Shown here: positions 25,931 to 35,302 of the stretch, in pieces | How the letters are laid out: each line of letters opens with the position of its first letter | Numbering within the stretch: position 1 is the stretch's first letter | Assembly: GCA_036398095.1 (NCBI GenBank) | Contig: DASWHR010000141.1 | Span: 1-64,000, forward strand | DNA: 64,000 nucleotides | Source: DASWHR01 sp036398095 | Lineage (GTDB): Bacteria > Actinomycetota > AC-67 | Reading direction: 5' to 3' | Notes under the pieces: model-generated | The model's database searches: none | Told to the model about the DNA's origin: nothing | The model's input: the letters and a program-made list of their open reading frames with translations, nothing else | Position numbers and translations under genes: made by a program

Positions 25931-26703
25931 GCCGCCTCCAGATATCCGGCGGGGCGGCGGCGCGCCTGCTCGCGCGTGGCGGCGATCTCGGCCGCGTCGC
26001 CGGTTCGCTCGATGTGCTCTTCCGCGACTTGCAGCAGCACGCGGCGGAAATGCTGTGCGACCAGCGCCGTTACGGCCGGGAGCAGATCGCCGAATGCGGC
26101 GACGAGCTTTGCGGCGGCTTCTTCGTCGGAGGACGCGGCGCGTTTGATCGGGGTACGCACGTATTCGTCGAACAGGCGGACCGCTTCTTCGGCGATGGAT
26201 CGGGTCGCGTCGTGCTGCGCGCGGGCGAGCGCGATCAGCTCGCCAAGCGGCAGGCCGGCCGACAGCAGCCGCAAGCCGGTGCGAACCAGTTCGGCGTCGG
26301 AGGCCGCGTAGCGCGTTTGGCCGTCGATCGAGCGGCCGATCGGCAGGCCTTCCCGTTCGATCGAGGCGAGCAGCGGCGCCGGGACGCCCGATCGCTCGGC
26401 CAGCTCGTCGAGCGTGATGAACTCTTCGGGGTCGCCGTCGGTCTGCGCCGACGCGACGGCGGCGGCCAGATCCTGATCGGGTTTGGCGAGCCGGCCGGAG
26501 ACCACTCGCGCCACGGCCTGCAAGGTCAAGCCCTTCCCCTGCAGGGCGCGGATGCGCCGGATCCGCTCGGCGTGATCCTTGGAGTACAGGGCGACGCGGC
26601 CGCTGCGACGCGGCGGCGGCAACAACCCTTTCGCCTGGTAGAAGCGGATCGTGTCGACACTCACGTCGCACGCCGCCGCCAGTTGCTCGACCCGATACTC
26701 CAC
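25915..26703 (-). CDS. MerR-family regulator with two MerR-like DNA-binding domains
   Basis: A 262-residue regulator. Residues 1-70 form a MerR winged helix (YRVEQLAAACDVSVDTIRFY, GRVALYSKDHAERI). Residues about 92-160 look like a second copy (FITLDELAERSGVPAPLLAS with GQTRYAASDAELV). The C-terminal 100 residues are helical, with no Cys-rich metal site. It heads the operon with menG and menF and may tune menaquinone synthesis (inference). The GTG start follows TAGAGT (26712-26717, minus) by 8 nt without a Shine-Dalgarno, so it is likely leaderless. Confidence 0.85.
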   Translation of the reverse strand: MEYRVEQLAAACDVSVDTIRFYQAKGLLPPPRRSGRVALYSKDHAERIRRIRALQGKGLTLQAVARVVSGRLAKPDQDLAAAVASAQTDGDPEEFITLDELAERSGVPAPLLASIEREGLPIGRSIDGQTRYAASDAELVRTGLRLLSAGLPLGELIALARAQHDATRSIAEEAVRLFDEYVRTPIKRAASSDEEAAAKLVAAFGDLLPAVTALVAQHFRRVLLQVAEEHIERTGDAAEIAATREQARRRPAGYLEAAWPAE

Positions 26704-26758
26704 GACCAGGGACTCTACGAGTAATCACTCACAGCGTCCACTCGCTGCGAGGAGAGTC

Positions 26759-27586
26759 CTAGAGGGCGGCGATCTCGCTCATCGCGGTTTCGACGAACTC
26801 GTCCAAACGGGGCTTGCCTTCGCTGGGCCAGCCGACCGTGAGATACGTGAAGCCGGCTTCGGCTTTGGCGGCCGCGTCGTGGCGGATTTCGTCCATGGTC
26901 TGCGACAGGCTCAGCGCGGTGGACCGCGCGATCGACGACGGGTCGCGGCCGGCGGCGCGGGCGGCGTCGTCCACGATCCCGCTGCGCCGCTTCAGATCGT
27001 CGGGATTGCCGAAGGTGTGCCACACGTCGGCAGTACGGCCGACGAGCGCCAGCATCCGCGGACCGTGCCCGCCGACCCAGATCGGCGGATGCGGTCGCTG
27101 CACCGGCTTCGGGCTGTAGCCGCCTTCGAGGCGGTAGTGAGTTCCTTCGAAGCGCGGATCGTCTTGCGTCATCAGCGCGCGTATCACCCCGATCGCTTCC
27201 TCGAGCCGTTCGATGCGGTCGCCCGCGCGGGGGAAGTCGATGCCGAGGCGGCGATGCTCGGGCTCGTGCCAGGCCGCGCCGACGGCAAGCTCGAGCCGGC
27301 CGCCCGAGATGTGATCGACCGTGACGGCTTCAGTCGCCAGCATCGACGGGTGACGGTAGGTGATGCCGGTCACGAGCGTGCCGAGCCGGATCCGCGTCGT
27401 GATCGCGGCGAGGCCGGCCAAAAGCGTCCACCCTTCCAGGCACGGCCCGGCCGGATCGCCGTAGAGCGCCGTGAAATGATCGAAGACCCACGCGCCGTCG
27501 AAGCCGGCATCTTCCGCGTAGCGCGTCCGATCGACGATCTCGTTCCAGGTGAGCTGATGCTGCGACACGTCCAGTCCGAGCTTCAT
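26759..27586 (-). CDS. LLM-class flavin/F420-dependent oxidoreductase
   Basis: A 275-residue luciferase-like TIM barrel. It starts MKLGLDVSQ, has DGAWVFDHF, IRLGTLVTGITYRHPSMLA, the family LELAVGAAWHEPEHRRLGI and HPPIWVGGHGPRMLAL. Members with this pattern use coenzyme F420 to reduce diverse substrates, typical of actinobacteria. The cofactor is inferred from similarity. The ATG overlaps the stop of the upstream methyltransferase (ATGA at 27583-27586), so the two form an operon; the substrate is unknown. Confidence 0.85.
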   Translation of the reverse strand: MKLGLDVSQHQLTWNEIVDRTRYAEDAGFDGAWVFDHFTALYGDPAGPCLEGWTLLAGLAAITTRIRLGTLVTGITYRHPSMLATEAVTVDHISGGRLELAVGAAWHEPEHRRLGIDFPRAGDRIERLEEAIGVIRALMTQDDPRFEGTHYRLEGGYSPKPVQRPHPPIWVGGHGPRMLALVGRTADVWHTFGNPDDLKRRSGIVDDAARAAGRDPSSIARSTALSLSQTMDEIRHDAAAKAEAGFTYLTVGWPSEGKPRLDEFVETAMSEIAAL

Positions 27587-28350
27587 GGGATCCTCCGGCA
27601 GGTGTAGAGGTGCGTCAGATACGGAAGGACGATCACGTCCCGGCCGCGCGTGAGCGGGTCATCGTCGATGACGGCTTGCGTGTCGGCGACCACGCGTGCG
27701 CGTTCGTCGCCGGACAAGGTGGCGATGAACGATACCGACAGGACGCGGTCGATCACGCCGGCGCGAGTGAGCGTGTGCTCGTAGCGGAACTCGTCGCGCT
27801 GCAGCGCGGTGAACGCATCGGTTCGTTCGAACGCGGCGCGCCACTCACCGCGCCAGAAGCGCATCACGTCGCCTTCGTACCGGTTGAAAATGTCGTTGAG
27901 GCGATCCACCCAGGCGACCGTCGTGTCCCGAAGGTTCCAGATCATCGTGAGCGGACCGCCGGGGCGCAAGATGCGGTGGATCTCGGCGAGCGCCGCGTCG
28001 CCGTCGAACCAGTGGAACGCCTGCGCGACGACGACGGCGTCGAATGACGCCGTCGCGAAGCACAGATGCTCGGCGGTGGACTCGGCCACGGGCACGCCGG
28101 GGGCCGCCCGGCGCAATTCCCGCACCATCGCATCGACCGGATCGGCGCCGACGATCGTGGCGCCGCGTCCGGTCAGCGCGCGCGTCAGCTTTCCGGTTCC
28201 GCACGCCAAGTCGAGCACGCGCGCGCCCGGCGCGATGCCGCACACCTCGGCGATGCGCGCCACGGCACCGGCCGGATACCCCGGCCGCGCTCGCTCGTAC
28301 TCCGCGGCCGCCGACTGAAAGCCTTCCGCGGCCGCACCGTGGACCCGCAT
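27583..28350 (-). CDS. Class I SAM-dependent methyltransferase
   Basis: A 255-residue methyltransferase_11-type protein. Motif I is VLDLACGTGKLTRAL, followed by VGADPVDAMVREL, VVVAQAFHWFDGDAALAEIH and LRPGGPLTMIWN. The N-terminal FQSAAAEYERARPGYPAGAV and the AFHWF motif match the family of YcgJ/Tam-like methyltransferases with small-molecule or lipid substrates. It is first gene of the operon with the LLM oxidoreductase. The start is chosen where homology begins; there is no strong ribosome site. Confidence 0.82.
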   Translation of the reverse strand: MRVHGAAAEGFQSAAAEYERARPGYPAGAVARIAEVCGIAPGARVLDLACGTGKLTRALTGRGATIVGADPVDAMVRELRRAAPGVPVAESTAEHLCFATASFDAVVVAQAFHWFDGDAALAEIHRILRPGGPLTMIWNLRDTTVAWVDRLNDIFNRYEGDVMRFWRGEWRAAFERTDAFTALQRDEFRYEHTLTRAGVIDRVLSVSFIATLSGDERARVVADTQAVIDDDPLTRGRDVIVLPYLTHLYTCRRIP

Positions 28351-28407
28351 GCCCCAAGGATGGGCCAACAGATCCGGGAAGGCAAAGGAAAGGCGGAGCG
28401 GCCGAGA

Positions 28408-28439
28408 TTGCCGATCCGATGCGATCGCCGTATTACAAT
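28408..28439 (+). promoter_or_regulatory. Possible promoter of the cupredoxin-oxidase operon
   Basis: TTGCCG (28408-28413) and TACAAT (28434-28439) precede the cupredoxin GTG; spacing is 20 bp, longer than ideal. TACAAT is one of the best -10 matches in this GC-rich interval. A leader of about 70 nt and the strong site GGGGGAG (28502-28508) follow. Confidence 0.4.
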
Positions 28440-28513
28440 GCCGGACCGGCGCGCCTCGGACCCACCCGTCGGCATCCTGCCTGGGCGAGGCGCGGCCGTA
28501 AGGGGGAGATACC

Positions 28514-29671
28514 GTGAGGATTCGCAGCGCGATCGTCGCCGTCGTCGCCTTGACGCTTCTGGGAGCCGCGTGCTCCACGAAGCAAACCGGCGGCGAGGGC
28601 GGCGACAAGCAAGCCACCTACACCGTTCAGGTGGACGCACACACGCAAGGTGGCGAGTTCGGGTTCTACGCCTCGAAGTACTTTCCGGACGAGCTACAGG
28701 TTCATCCCGGCGACACGCTCGACTTCAAGCTGAACTGGTCGGGTGAGCCGCACTCGGTGACGTTCGGCACGCTCGTGGACGCAGGCGCGGCATCGCTCGA
28801 TCCGTCGGCCGAGGAGGAACCGGCCGAGTGGCAGAAGATTCCTCCGATGCTGCCCGAAGGACCGGGAGACGCGGTCCAGGCCTCCGTGAATCCCTGCTAC
28901 GTCGAGACGGGCGAGCCGCCGAAAGAAGCCGCGTGCGAGAACCGCACCCAGCCGGCGACCTTCACCGGCGCCTACGCGCTCTACAGCAGCGGGTTCATGC
29001 CGGACGGCACGACGTTCAGCGTTACCTTGGATCCCGGCATCACGCCCGGCACGTACAACTACTTCTGCACGCTCCACCGCGGGATCATGACCGGCAAGGT
29101 CGAGGTCGTCGCCGCTTCCGGAACCGTGGCCGACGCGGCCGCGGTCGCCAAGAAAGCGGCCGACGAGATCGCCGGGATCGGGAGCACCCTCAAAGGCGCC
29201 TTCGACCAGTCCAAGAACGGCATGGGTCCGGGAACGCTGTTCGCGGGAACGACCAAGCCGGACCTGATCGAAGGCGGCACCGACGCCGGCGTGACCGAGT
29301 TTTTGCCCAAGCAAGCGACCGCCAAAGTCGGCGAGCCGGTCAAGTTCCTGCCCGTCGGCGCGCACACGGTCACGTTCAACGCCCCGCAGGACGCCGTCGA
29401 GTTCCTCACCAAAGCCCCCGACGGCACCTGGCACTTGAATCCCAAGGCGGCCGGCCCCGCCGGGTCTCCGCCCACCGGTCCTCCCGGCGACAAGCCGGTC
29501 GTCACGGACGCGGGAACCTGGAACGGCGAGGGATTCCTGAACTCGGGCATCCTGCTCGGGTTCGGCCCCCCCGGCGCGATCACCTGGCAGGTCACGTTCG
29601 GCACGGCCGGCTCGTACGAGTACCGCTGCCTGGTCCATCCCGACATGGAAGGCTCGATCACCGTCGCGTAA
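28514..29671 (+). CDS. Two-domain cupredoxin lipoprotein
   Basis: A 385-residue lipoprotein: signal peptide with LLGAAC (Cys20). Two plastocyanin-like domains follow. Domain 1 (about 33-200) has type-1 copper ligands His80, Cys185, His188 and Met192 (CTLHRGIM). Domain 2 (about 250-385) has His284, Cys372, His375 and Met378 (CLVHPDM). An Asp/Lys-rich helical linker separates them. It is anchored outside the membrane and should carry single electrons. GGGGGAG precedes the GTG start. The multicopper oxidase gene begins 4 bp after its stop, so this is its probable electron partner. Confidence 0.9.
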   Translation: MRIRSAIVAVVALTLLGAACSTKQTGGEGGDKQATYTVQVDAHTQGGEFGFYASKYFPDELQVHPGDTLDFKLNWSGEPHSVTFGTLVDAGAASLDPSAEEEPAEWQKIPPMLPEGPGDAVQASVNPCYVETGEPPKEAACENRTQPATFTGAYALYSSGFMPDGTTFSVTLDPGITPGTYNYFCTLHRGIMTGKVEVVAASGTVADAAAVAKKAADEIAGIGSTLKGAFDQSKNGMGPGTLFAGTTKPDLIEGGTDAGVTEFLPKQATAKVGEPVKFLPVGAHTVTFNAPQDAVEFLTKAPDGTWHLNPKAAGPAGSPPTGPPGDKPVVTDAGTWNGEGFLNSGILLGFGPPGAITWQVTFGTAGSYEYRCLVHPDMEGSITVA

Positions 29672-29675
29672 GGCC

Positions 29676-32600
29676 ATGCGCGTAAGCGCGCGTCCCCCTC
29701 GGCGCGTCCGAGGGGGACGGCGTTTCGCGGCCGTCCTCGCGGTCGTCGCCGCGAGCGTGCCGGCGTGGACCGCAGCCGGCGGCCCGGACACGACGAAAGG
29801 CGATCGGGCAGTCGGTGCGCACGACCACGATTCGCACGCGCACTCCCACACCGACGCCGGGCATGAGCAATCGGAAGGCTTCACGCTCGCGGCGCAGGCG
29901 GGGACGACCCCAGCCGGCAGCGCATGCAAGCCATCGATGCCGCGGCGTGAGATCGCCCTCAGCGCGATCGCGGTCGACGTCACGCTGAATCGGTTCGGCG
30001 ACCACGACCCACGCGGCCGCATGTTCGCGTTCACCGACCTGACGGACGAGATCCGGGCGGAGGAGAAGCGCAACGCCGACGCGCGCACCGGCCGAGGCGA
30101 CTACGCCGTCACGCCCGGCTTGCAGGGCGACGCGATCCAGCCGCCCGTCGTGCGAGCCCGTCCGGGCGAATGCCTTCGCCTCACGGTGCGAAACGACCTC
30201 GACGAGCCGGCGAGCCTTCACGTGCACGGCGGCGCGCTCATGGTCGGCGCCGCGCCCGCGGTCGCGACGAACCCGACGGCCACGGCCGCGCCGGGCGCGA
30301 CCGTGACCTACACGTGGGCAATCCCGGCCGGCGAGCGCGAAGGGACCCACTACTTCCATTCGCACGGCGACGAGCGCGCACAAACCTCGCACGGAATGTT
30401 CGGCGCGATCGTGATCGAGCCGTCCGGCTCGCGCTGGACCGACCCACGGACCGGCGAGGACGCCCGCGGCTGGGACGCGGTGATCACGCCTCCCGACGGC
30501 AGGGCCTTCCGCGAGTTCGCGTTGTTCTATCACGAGGTGGGCGACGAGCAGTACCAGTTGAGAGCCGCCGACGACAGCCTCGTTCCGCTCGTCGATCCGC
30601 TCCTGTCCGCGTACCGCCCCGGATCGCGGGCCATCAACTTCCGCAGCGAGCCGTTCATGAACCGGATGCGTCTGCAGCAACGACTGACCGGCCGCTTCGA
30701 CGAGTCGCTTGCATATTCGTCCTATGCCTTCGGCGATCCGGCGACCCCGATTCTGCGCGCCTACCTGGGCGAACCGGTGAAGCAGCGGCTCGTGCACGGC
30801 GGCAGCGAGGTCTTCCACGTGCACCACGTCCACGGCGGATCGATCCGCTGGCGTCGCCAGCCCGACGCCGATTCCTCTCCGGTCAACGCGGGCCTGGACA
30901 AGCGTCCGCCGCTTACGCCCGTCGCCTCGGAGCGCACCGACTCGCAGTCGATCGGGCCGTCGGAGACCTTCGACATCGCCGGCGACTGCGGCGCCGGCGG
31001 CTGTCAGCAATCCGCGGGCGACTTCTTGGTTCATTGCCACGTCGCCCATCACTATTTCGCAGGCATGTGGGGCATCTGGCGCGTCTACAACACGCTCCAG
31101 GACGGCTCCGCCTCGACCGACGCGCTGCCGCCGCTGCCGCCACTGCGCGCCGGCACCGTGGTTGCGGCGGTAACGTCTTCGGCGCTGGCCGGCCGGAGCG
31201 TGACCTTCGCCGGACGCGCGCGCACCGTCGCCGATGCATCGGAATGGGCGGCGATGCAGCTGCCGCCGGCCGGCCCGCCCGGCGAATACGACGCGTCGGT
31301 CTGGGATTGGCGCGTCGAGGGCGGGATCGTGGTGGGCGAGCCCGAGGACGCGCGCCGATGGCCGGGACATGCCCCGGCCGCGCCCGGCCGCAGGCCCCCG
31401 ATCTTGTTCGATCCGCAGACCGGGCTGCTTGCCTATCCGTTCCTGCGGCCGCAGCTCGGCCGGCGGCCGCCGTTCGCGCCCGGCCACGCCCCCTCGCCGT
31501 TCCTGGACCCCGGCCTGGGGCCCGATCCGCCCGCGCCCGGAGCCTCCGGCCCTGCGAGCCTGTGCCCGGCGGGCACGACGATCCGCACGTTCTTCGTCAA
31601 CGCCGTCTCGCTGGCGGTCCCGCTCAATCGCCGTGCCGGCCTGACCGATCCGAGCGGGCAGCTCTACGTGCTCGCCGAGGACGAAGCGGCCGCGCGCGCG
31701 AACCCGGCGCTCCGCGGTCCGCTTGCGATCCGCGCCAACGCCTCCGAGGATTGCGTGGACGTGGTGCTCGCATCCTCGATCCCGGACGGACCGATCAACC
31801 ACAGATTCTCGAAGGTGAATCTTCACATTCACTTCGTCCAGTTCGACGTCCAAGCCTCCGACGGTGTCGTCAACGGCTTCAACTACGAGCAGTCGGTCCG
31901 TCCCTACACGGCTGATCCGGTGACGGCACGCGCCGCGGCCGCGGGCGCGCCCGGCGTCACCGTGTCGGCCGCCGGCCGCTTCCGTCCGGGGATCGTCGTG
32001 GGGATCGGTCTGGGCACCGACCGCTTCGAAGCGCGACGCATCTCCCGGATCGAGGGCACCCGGCTGATCTTGGACGCACCGCTCGCGCGCTCGCATCCCG
32101 ACGGCGAGATCGTCTCCACCGAGTTCGTTCGCTACCGCTGGTACCCGGACGTACAGTCGGGGACGGCATACTTCCACGACCACGTCAACGCGATCGCATC
32201 GTGGCGACACGGATTGTTCGGCGCGCTCGTCGTCGAACCGCCCGGATCCACCTATCACGATCCCGCGAGCGGCACACAGATCCGCAGCGGCGCGATCGCC
32301 GACATCGTCACTAACGCGCGCGTTTCGGCCGACGTCACCGGATCGTTCCGCGAGGCGGTGCTGTTCTTGCAGGACGACCAGCCGATCGGACACGAAGGCC
32401 GGTCGAGCGGCAGCGCCATCAACCAGCGAATCGAGCCGCTTCGCGGCCGCGATCCCCCGCCCCGCGCATTCGCCAGCACCCGCGGCGATCCCGAGACGCC
32501 GCTGATCCGGGCGCACCTGGGCGATCCCGTCGTGGTACGCACGCTCGTGGCCGGCACCAACGACATCCACACGATCCACGTGGACGGCCACTGGTTCCGG

Positions 32601-33965
32601 CTCGAGCCGTGGAGCCGCTCGTCGCGACCGGTTTCGACGGCGCGAATCGGGATCTCGGAGCGAATGGACCTCGTGTTGCCGGCCGCCGGCGGCCCGCAAC
32701 GCATGCCGGGCGACTATCTGTATACCAACGGCCGCGCGTTCAAGATTCGCGAAGGATCGTGGGGTCTGCTTCGCGTGCTCGACCCGAGCGACGAGTCGAT
32801 CCGCGCGCTCCCCGGACGCGAACCGGCGACGCCGGCGACGAGCGTGTGTCCCCCCGGCGCGCCGACGCGGCGGTTCCGTGCGGCCGCGGTTCCCGCGACG
32901 ATCCCATCCCTGGGAGGCGAGGCCGCGGCATTCGTCGCCGAAAGCGCGCGCAGCGCCGTCGAAGCCGGCGGCCTTCCGGAGCCGTTCGTGCTTCGCGCAT
33001 CGGTCGGCGACTGCATCGAGGTCTCGCTGGCCAACGCGACCGGCGCGCCCGTGTCGCTGCATGCCGATTTGCTCGCCTACGACCCATCGTCCTCGGCCGG
33101 GGTGGCCGCGGGGAGCGAGCCCGTGCAGGCGGCCGCGCCCGGGACCTCGCGCACCTACACGTTCTTCGCATCACCGGAGATCGGCGAGACGGTCGCCATG
33201 CTGCGCGACGGCGCCGATCTCGCGGGCGGCTCGCGGCGCGGCTTGCACGGCGCCGTGGTCGTCGGTCCCCCCGGGACCGTCTATCGCGATCCTCGGACCG
33301 GCGCCGAGACATCGTCAGGGTGGCTGACGGACGCGGTCGTACCCGGCCGCACGGCGTGGCGGGACGCGGTGCTGCTGTGGATCGATGACGACGCCGGCTT
33401 GGGAACCCACCGGATGCCGTACTCCACGGCGGTCGGGGGCGCGGTTGCGGTCAACGGCCGAACCGAGCCGCTGCGCGAACGACGCGCCACCGACTCAAAG
33501 ACCGCGCGCGCCTACGATCCCGCCACGCACGGCGATCCGGCGACTCCGCTGATCCGTGCGGAGGCCGGCGATGCGATCCGCATCGCGGTCCTGGTCCCGT
33601 CGGGCGAGCAGGTGCAGGTCTTCTCCGTCGAAGGCCACCGCTGGCCTATCGAGCCGGGGATGCGCGGGAGCGCTCTGGTGTCTTCGGCGGCGGTCGGCGG
33701 CTTGGACGCGATGGTGGCGAGGTTCCGGGCCGGCGCGCCTGCCGATTATCTTTGGGTCAACCACCGCATCCCGTATCTGGAGGCGGGAATGTGGGGACTG
33801 CTGCGCGTTCGCGACTGCGGCGCCGCCGGGATCGATCACCTGCCCGGGTCGCCGTGCGACGGAATCGGGATCGGCGTCGCCGGGATCGCGGCCGCGGCGC
33901 TGGCCGCCGGGCTCGGCGCCTATGCGGTGCATCGTCGTCGCCGCGGCCGGCGCGCAACCGCTTAA
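29676..33965 (+). CDS. Giant six-cupredoxin-domain multicopper oxidase
   Basis: A 1429-residue exported protein: Arg-rich signal peptide (1-34), His-rich stretch (GAHDHDSHAHSHTDAGH, 47-63), then three cupredoxin pairs and a C-terminal membrane helix with a basic tail (about 1396-1429), so it is held at the outer membrane face. Pair 1 has all four copper motifs: LHVHGG (181-186), HYFHSH (225-230), FHVHHVHGG (380-388) and HCHVAHHYFAGM (453-464; Cys454, His459, Met464). Pair 2 keeps HIH (717-719), FHDH (833-836) and HTIHVDGH (965-972) but has no HCH. Pair 3 is almost without ligands. Size recalls MnxG-type manganese oxidases; the substrate is unknown. Confidence 0.88.
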   Translation: MRVSARPPRRVRGGRRFAAVLAVVAASVPAWTAAGGPDTTKGDRAVGAHDHDSHAHSHTDAGHEQSEGFTLAAQAGTTPAGSACKPSMPRREIALSAIAVDVTLNRFGDHDPRGRMFAFTDLTDEIRAEEKRNADARTGRGDYAVTPGLQGDAIQPPVVRARPGECLRLTVRNDLDEPASLHVHGGALMVGAAPAVATNPTATAAPGATVTYTWAIPAGEREGTHYFHSHGDERAQTSHGMFGAIVIEPSGSRWTDPRTGEDARGWDAVITPPDGRAFREFALFYHEVGDEQYQLRAADDSLVPLVDPLLSAYRPGSRAINFRSEPFMNRMRLQQRLTGRFDESLAYSSYAFGDPATPILRAYLGEPVKQRLVHGGSEVFHVHHVHGGSIRWRRQPDADSSPVNAGLDKRPPLTPVASERTDSQSIGPSETFDIAGDCGAGGCQQSAGDFLVHCHVAHHYFAGMWGIWRVYNTLQDGSASTDALPPLPPLRAGTVVAAVTSSALAGRSVTFAGRARTVADASEWAAMQLPPAGPPGEYDASVWDWRVEGGIVVGEPEDARRWPGHAPAAPGRRPPILFDPQTGLLAYPFLRPQLGRRPPFAPGHAPSPFLDPGLGPDPPAPGASGPASLCPAGTTIRTFFVNAVSLAVPLNRRAGLTDPSGQLYVLAEDEAAARANPALRGPLAIRANASEDCVDVVLASSIPDGPINHRFSKVNLHIHFVQFDVQASDGVVNGFNYEQSVRPYTADPVTARAAAAGAPGVTVSAAGRFRPGIVVGIGLGTDRFEARRISRIEGTRLILDAPLARSHPDGEIVSTEFVRYRWYPDVQSGTAYFHDHVNAIASWRHGLFGALVVEPPGSTYHDPASGTQIRSGAIADIVTNARVSADVTGSFREAVLFLQDDQPIGHEGRSSGSAINQRIEPLRGRDPPPRAFASTRGDPETPLIRAHLGDPVVVRTLVAGTNDIHTIHVDGHWFRLEPWSRSSRPVSTARIGISERMDLVLPAAGGPQRMPGDYLYTNGRAFKIREGSWGLLRVLDPSDESIRALPGREPATPATSVCPPGAPTRRFRAAAVPATIPSLGGEAAAFVAESARSAVEAGGLPEPFVLRASVGDCIEVSLANATGAPVSLHADLLAYDPSSSAGVAAGSEPVQAAAPGTSRTYTFFASPEIGETVAMLRDGADLAGGSRRGLHGAVVVGPPGTVYRDPRTGAETSSGWLTDAVVPGRTAWRDAVLLWIDDDAGLGTHRMPYSTAVGGAVAVNGRTEPLRERRATDSKTARAYDPATHGDPATPLIRAEAGDAIRIAVLVPSGEQVQVFSVEGHRWPIEPGMRGSALVSSAAVGGLDAMVARFRAGAPADYLWVNHRIPYLEAGMWGLLRVRDCGAAGIDHLPGSPCDGIGIGVAGIAAAALAAGLGAYAVHRRRRGRRATA

Positions 33966-35302
33966 CCGAGCAGGTCGGTGGCGACCGCTTCCCATAGGTC
34001 GGTCGTCATCGCGAGCGACTCGACGTCGATGCGCTCGTCGTCGCCGTGGAACATCGCGCCGAACTCGGCGAACGACAACCGGTTCGAATACAGGCCGAAG
34101 CCGTAGCAGACGGTGTCGAGCGTGCGAAAGAACCGCGAGTCGGTCGCGCCGGCGAGCAGCATCGGGATCGTCCGGGCGCCCGGCACCATCCGCGCGGTCG
34201 CCGCGCGCAGCGACTCCCAGAGCGGCGTCTGCTCCGGCGAGGACGTCGCGCGGCCCGAGATGGTGATCTCGACCTCGGCGTCGCCGGCCAGATCCCCCAG
34301 CGCCTCGCGCACGATCCGGTCGATGTCCTCGGGTCCTTCGCCCGGCAGCACGCGCACGTCGGCCTCGATCTCGGCGAAATCCGGAATCACGTTGGTCTTG
34401 ACGCCCGCGTGGAGCATCGTCGGGGCGATCGTGGTGTGGGTGCAGGCGTTGAGGAGCCGCTGCAGCGCGGGATCGGGGATCAGCGTCGTCATCTGCTCGA
34501 CGGCGTCCGGATCCTTCAGCGCCGCGGCCACGTCGTCCGGCAGACCAAGGCCGTCGACGAACGAGCCCCACACGCCGCCGGTTCGGGCGCGCGGGCTGAA
34601 CTCGGCCAGCCGCTGCACGGCCGTCGAGGCTTTCACGAGCGCGTTGTCGGTGCCGAGCGGCAGGCTCGCATGGCCGGGCGTGCCGCGAAAGCGGATCTTG
34701 ACCCAGTTCGCGCCCTTCTCGGCCACGGCGACGGGAAAAGTGGGCCGGTCGGGCGGCGCGGTCGGCACGCGCATGCCCCCGAATTCGGTGAGCAGATAGT
34801 CGGTTCGGATCGCGTCGGGCTCGTGCTCGACGAGCCACTTCGCGCCGGCCTCGCCGCCGGTCTCCTCGTCGGCGACCGCGATGTAGAGCAGATCGCCGCG
34901 CGGCCGGAAACCCTGCCGCGCGAGACGTTTGAACGCGATCGCCATCGACGAGGTCAGGTTGAGCATGTCGACCGCTCCCCTGCCCCACACCTCGCCGTCG
35001 ATCAGCTCGCCTCCGAACGGGTCGCGGCGCCACCGGTCTTCACTGACCGGCACCACGTCGGCGTGCGCCATCAGCGCGAGCGACGGTGCCTTCGGATCCG
35101 AGCCGCTCAGGCGAGCAACCAGATTCGCGCGGCCCGGGAACGGCTCGAAGCGTTCGATGTCGATGCCGTCGCCCGCGATCACCGACTCGAGCAGATCGAT
35201 GTTGCGCGCCTCGCCGCCGGAGGTGATGGCGCCGTCGTTGACGCACGCGTTGCGGATCAGCCCTTGGAGCAGATCGACGACGTCGGCCTCGGACTCAGTC
35301 AC
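33962..35302 (-). CDS. M20/ArgE-type metallopeptidase
   Basis: A 446-residue M20 family dipeptidase or deacylase. Metal ligands are recognisable: LMAHADVVPV (His), WGRGAVDML (Asp), VADEETGGEAGA (Glu pair), YLLTEFGG and the C-terminal MFHGDDERIDVESL (His). The dimerisation lid domain lies around residues 200-330 (WVKIRFRGTPGHASLPLG). The GTG start at 35302 forms a GTGA overlap with the OctT-like gene. Its TTA stop complement overlaps the oxidase TAA stop, sharing TTAA. A cytoplasmic N-acyl-amino-acid or dipeptide hydrolase is likely. Confidence 0.88.
   Translation of the reverse strand: MTESEADVVDLLQGLIRNACVNDGAITSGGEARNIDLLESVIAGDGIDIERFEPFPGRANLVARLSGSDPKAPSLALMAHADVVPVSEDRWRRDPFGGELIDGEVWGRGAVDMLNLTSSMAIAFKRLARQGFRPRGDLLYIAVADEETGGEAGAKWLVEHEPDAIRTDYLLTEFGGMRVPTAPPDRPTFPVAVAEKGANWVKIRFRGTPGHASLPLGTDNALVKASTAVQRLAEFSPRARTGGVWGSFVDGLGLPDDVAAALKDPDAVEQMTTLIPDPALQRLLNACTHTTIAPTMLHAGVKTNVIPDFAEIEADVRVLPGEGPEDIDRIVREALGDLAGDAEVEITISGRATSSPEQTPLWESLRAATARMVPGARTIPMLLAGATDSRFFRTLDTVCYGFGLYSNRLSFAEFGAMFHGDDERIDVESLAMTTDLWEAVATDLLG

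Noticed and set aside
29658..33062. Very long minus-strand open frame opposite the multicopper oxidase
   Set aside because: It is antisense to a gene with clear copper motifs. Its translation is Arg/Gly/Val/Asp-rich without domains, the usual mirror of GC-rich codon bias.
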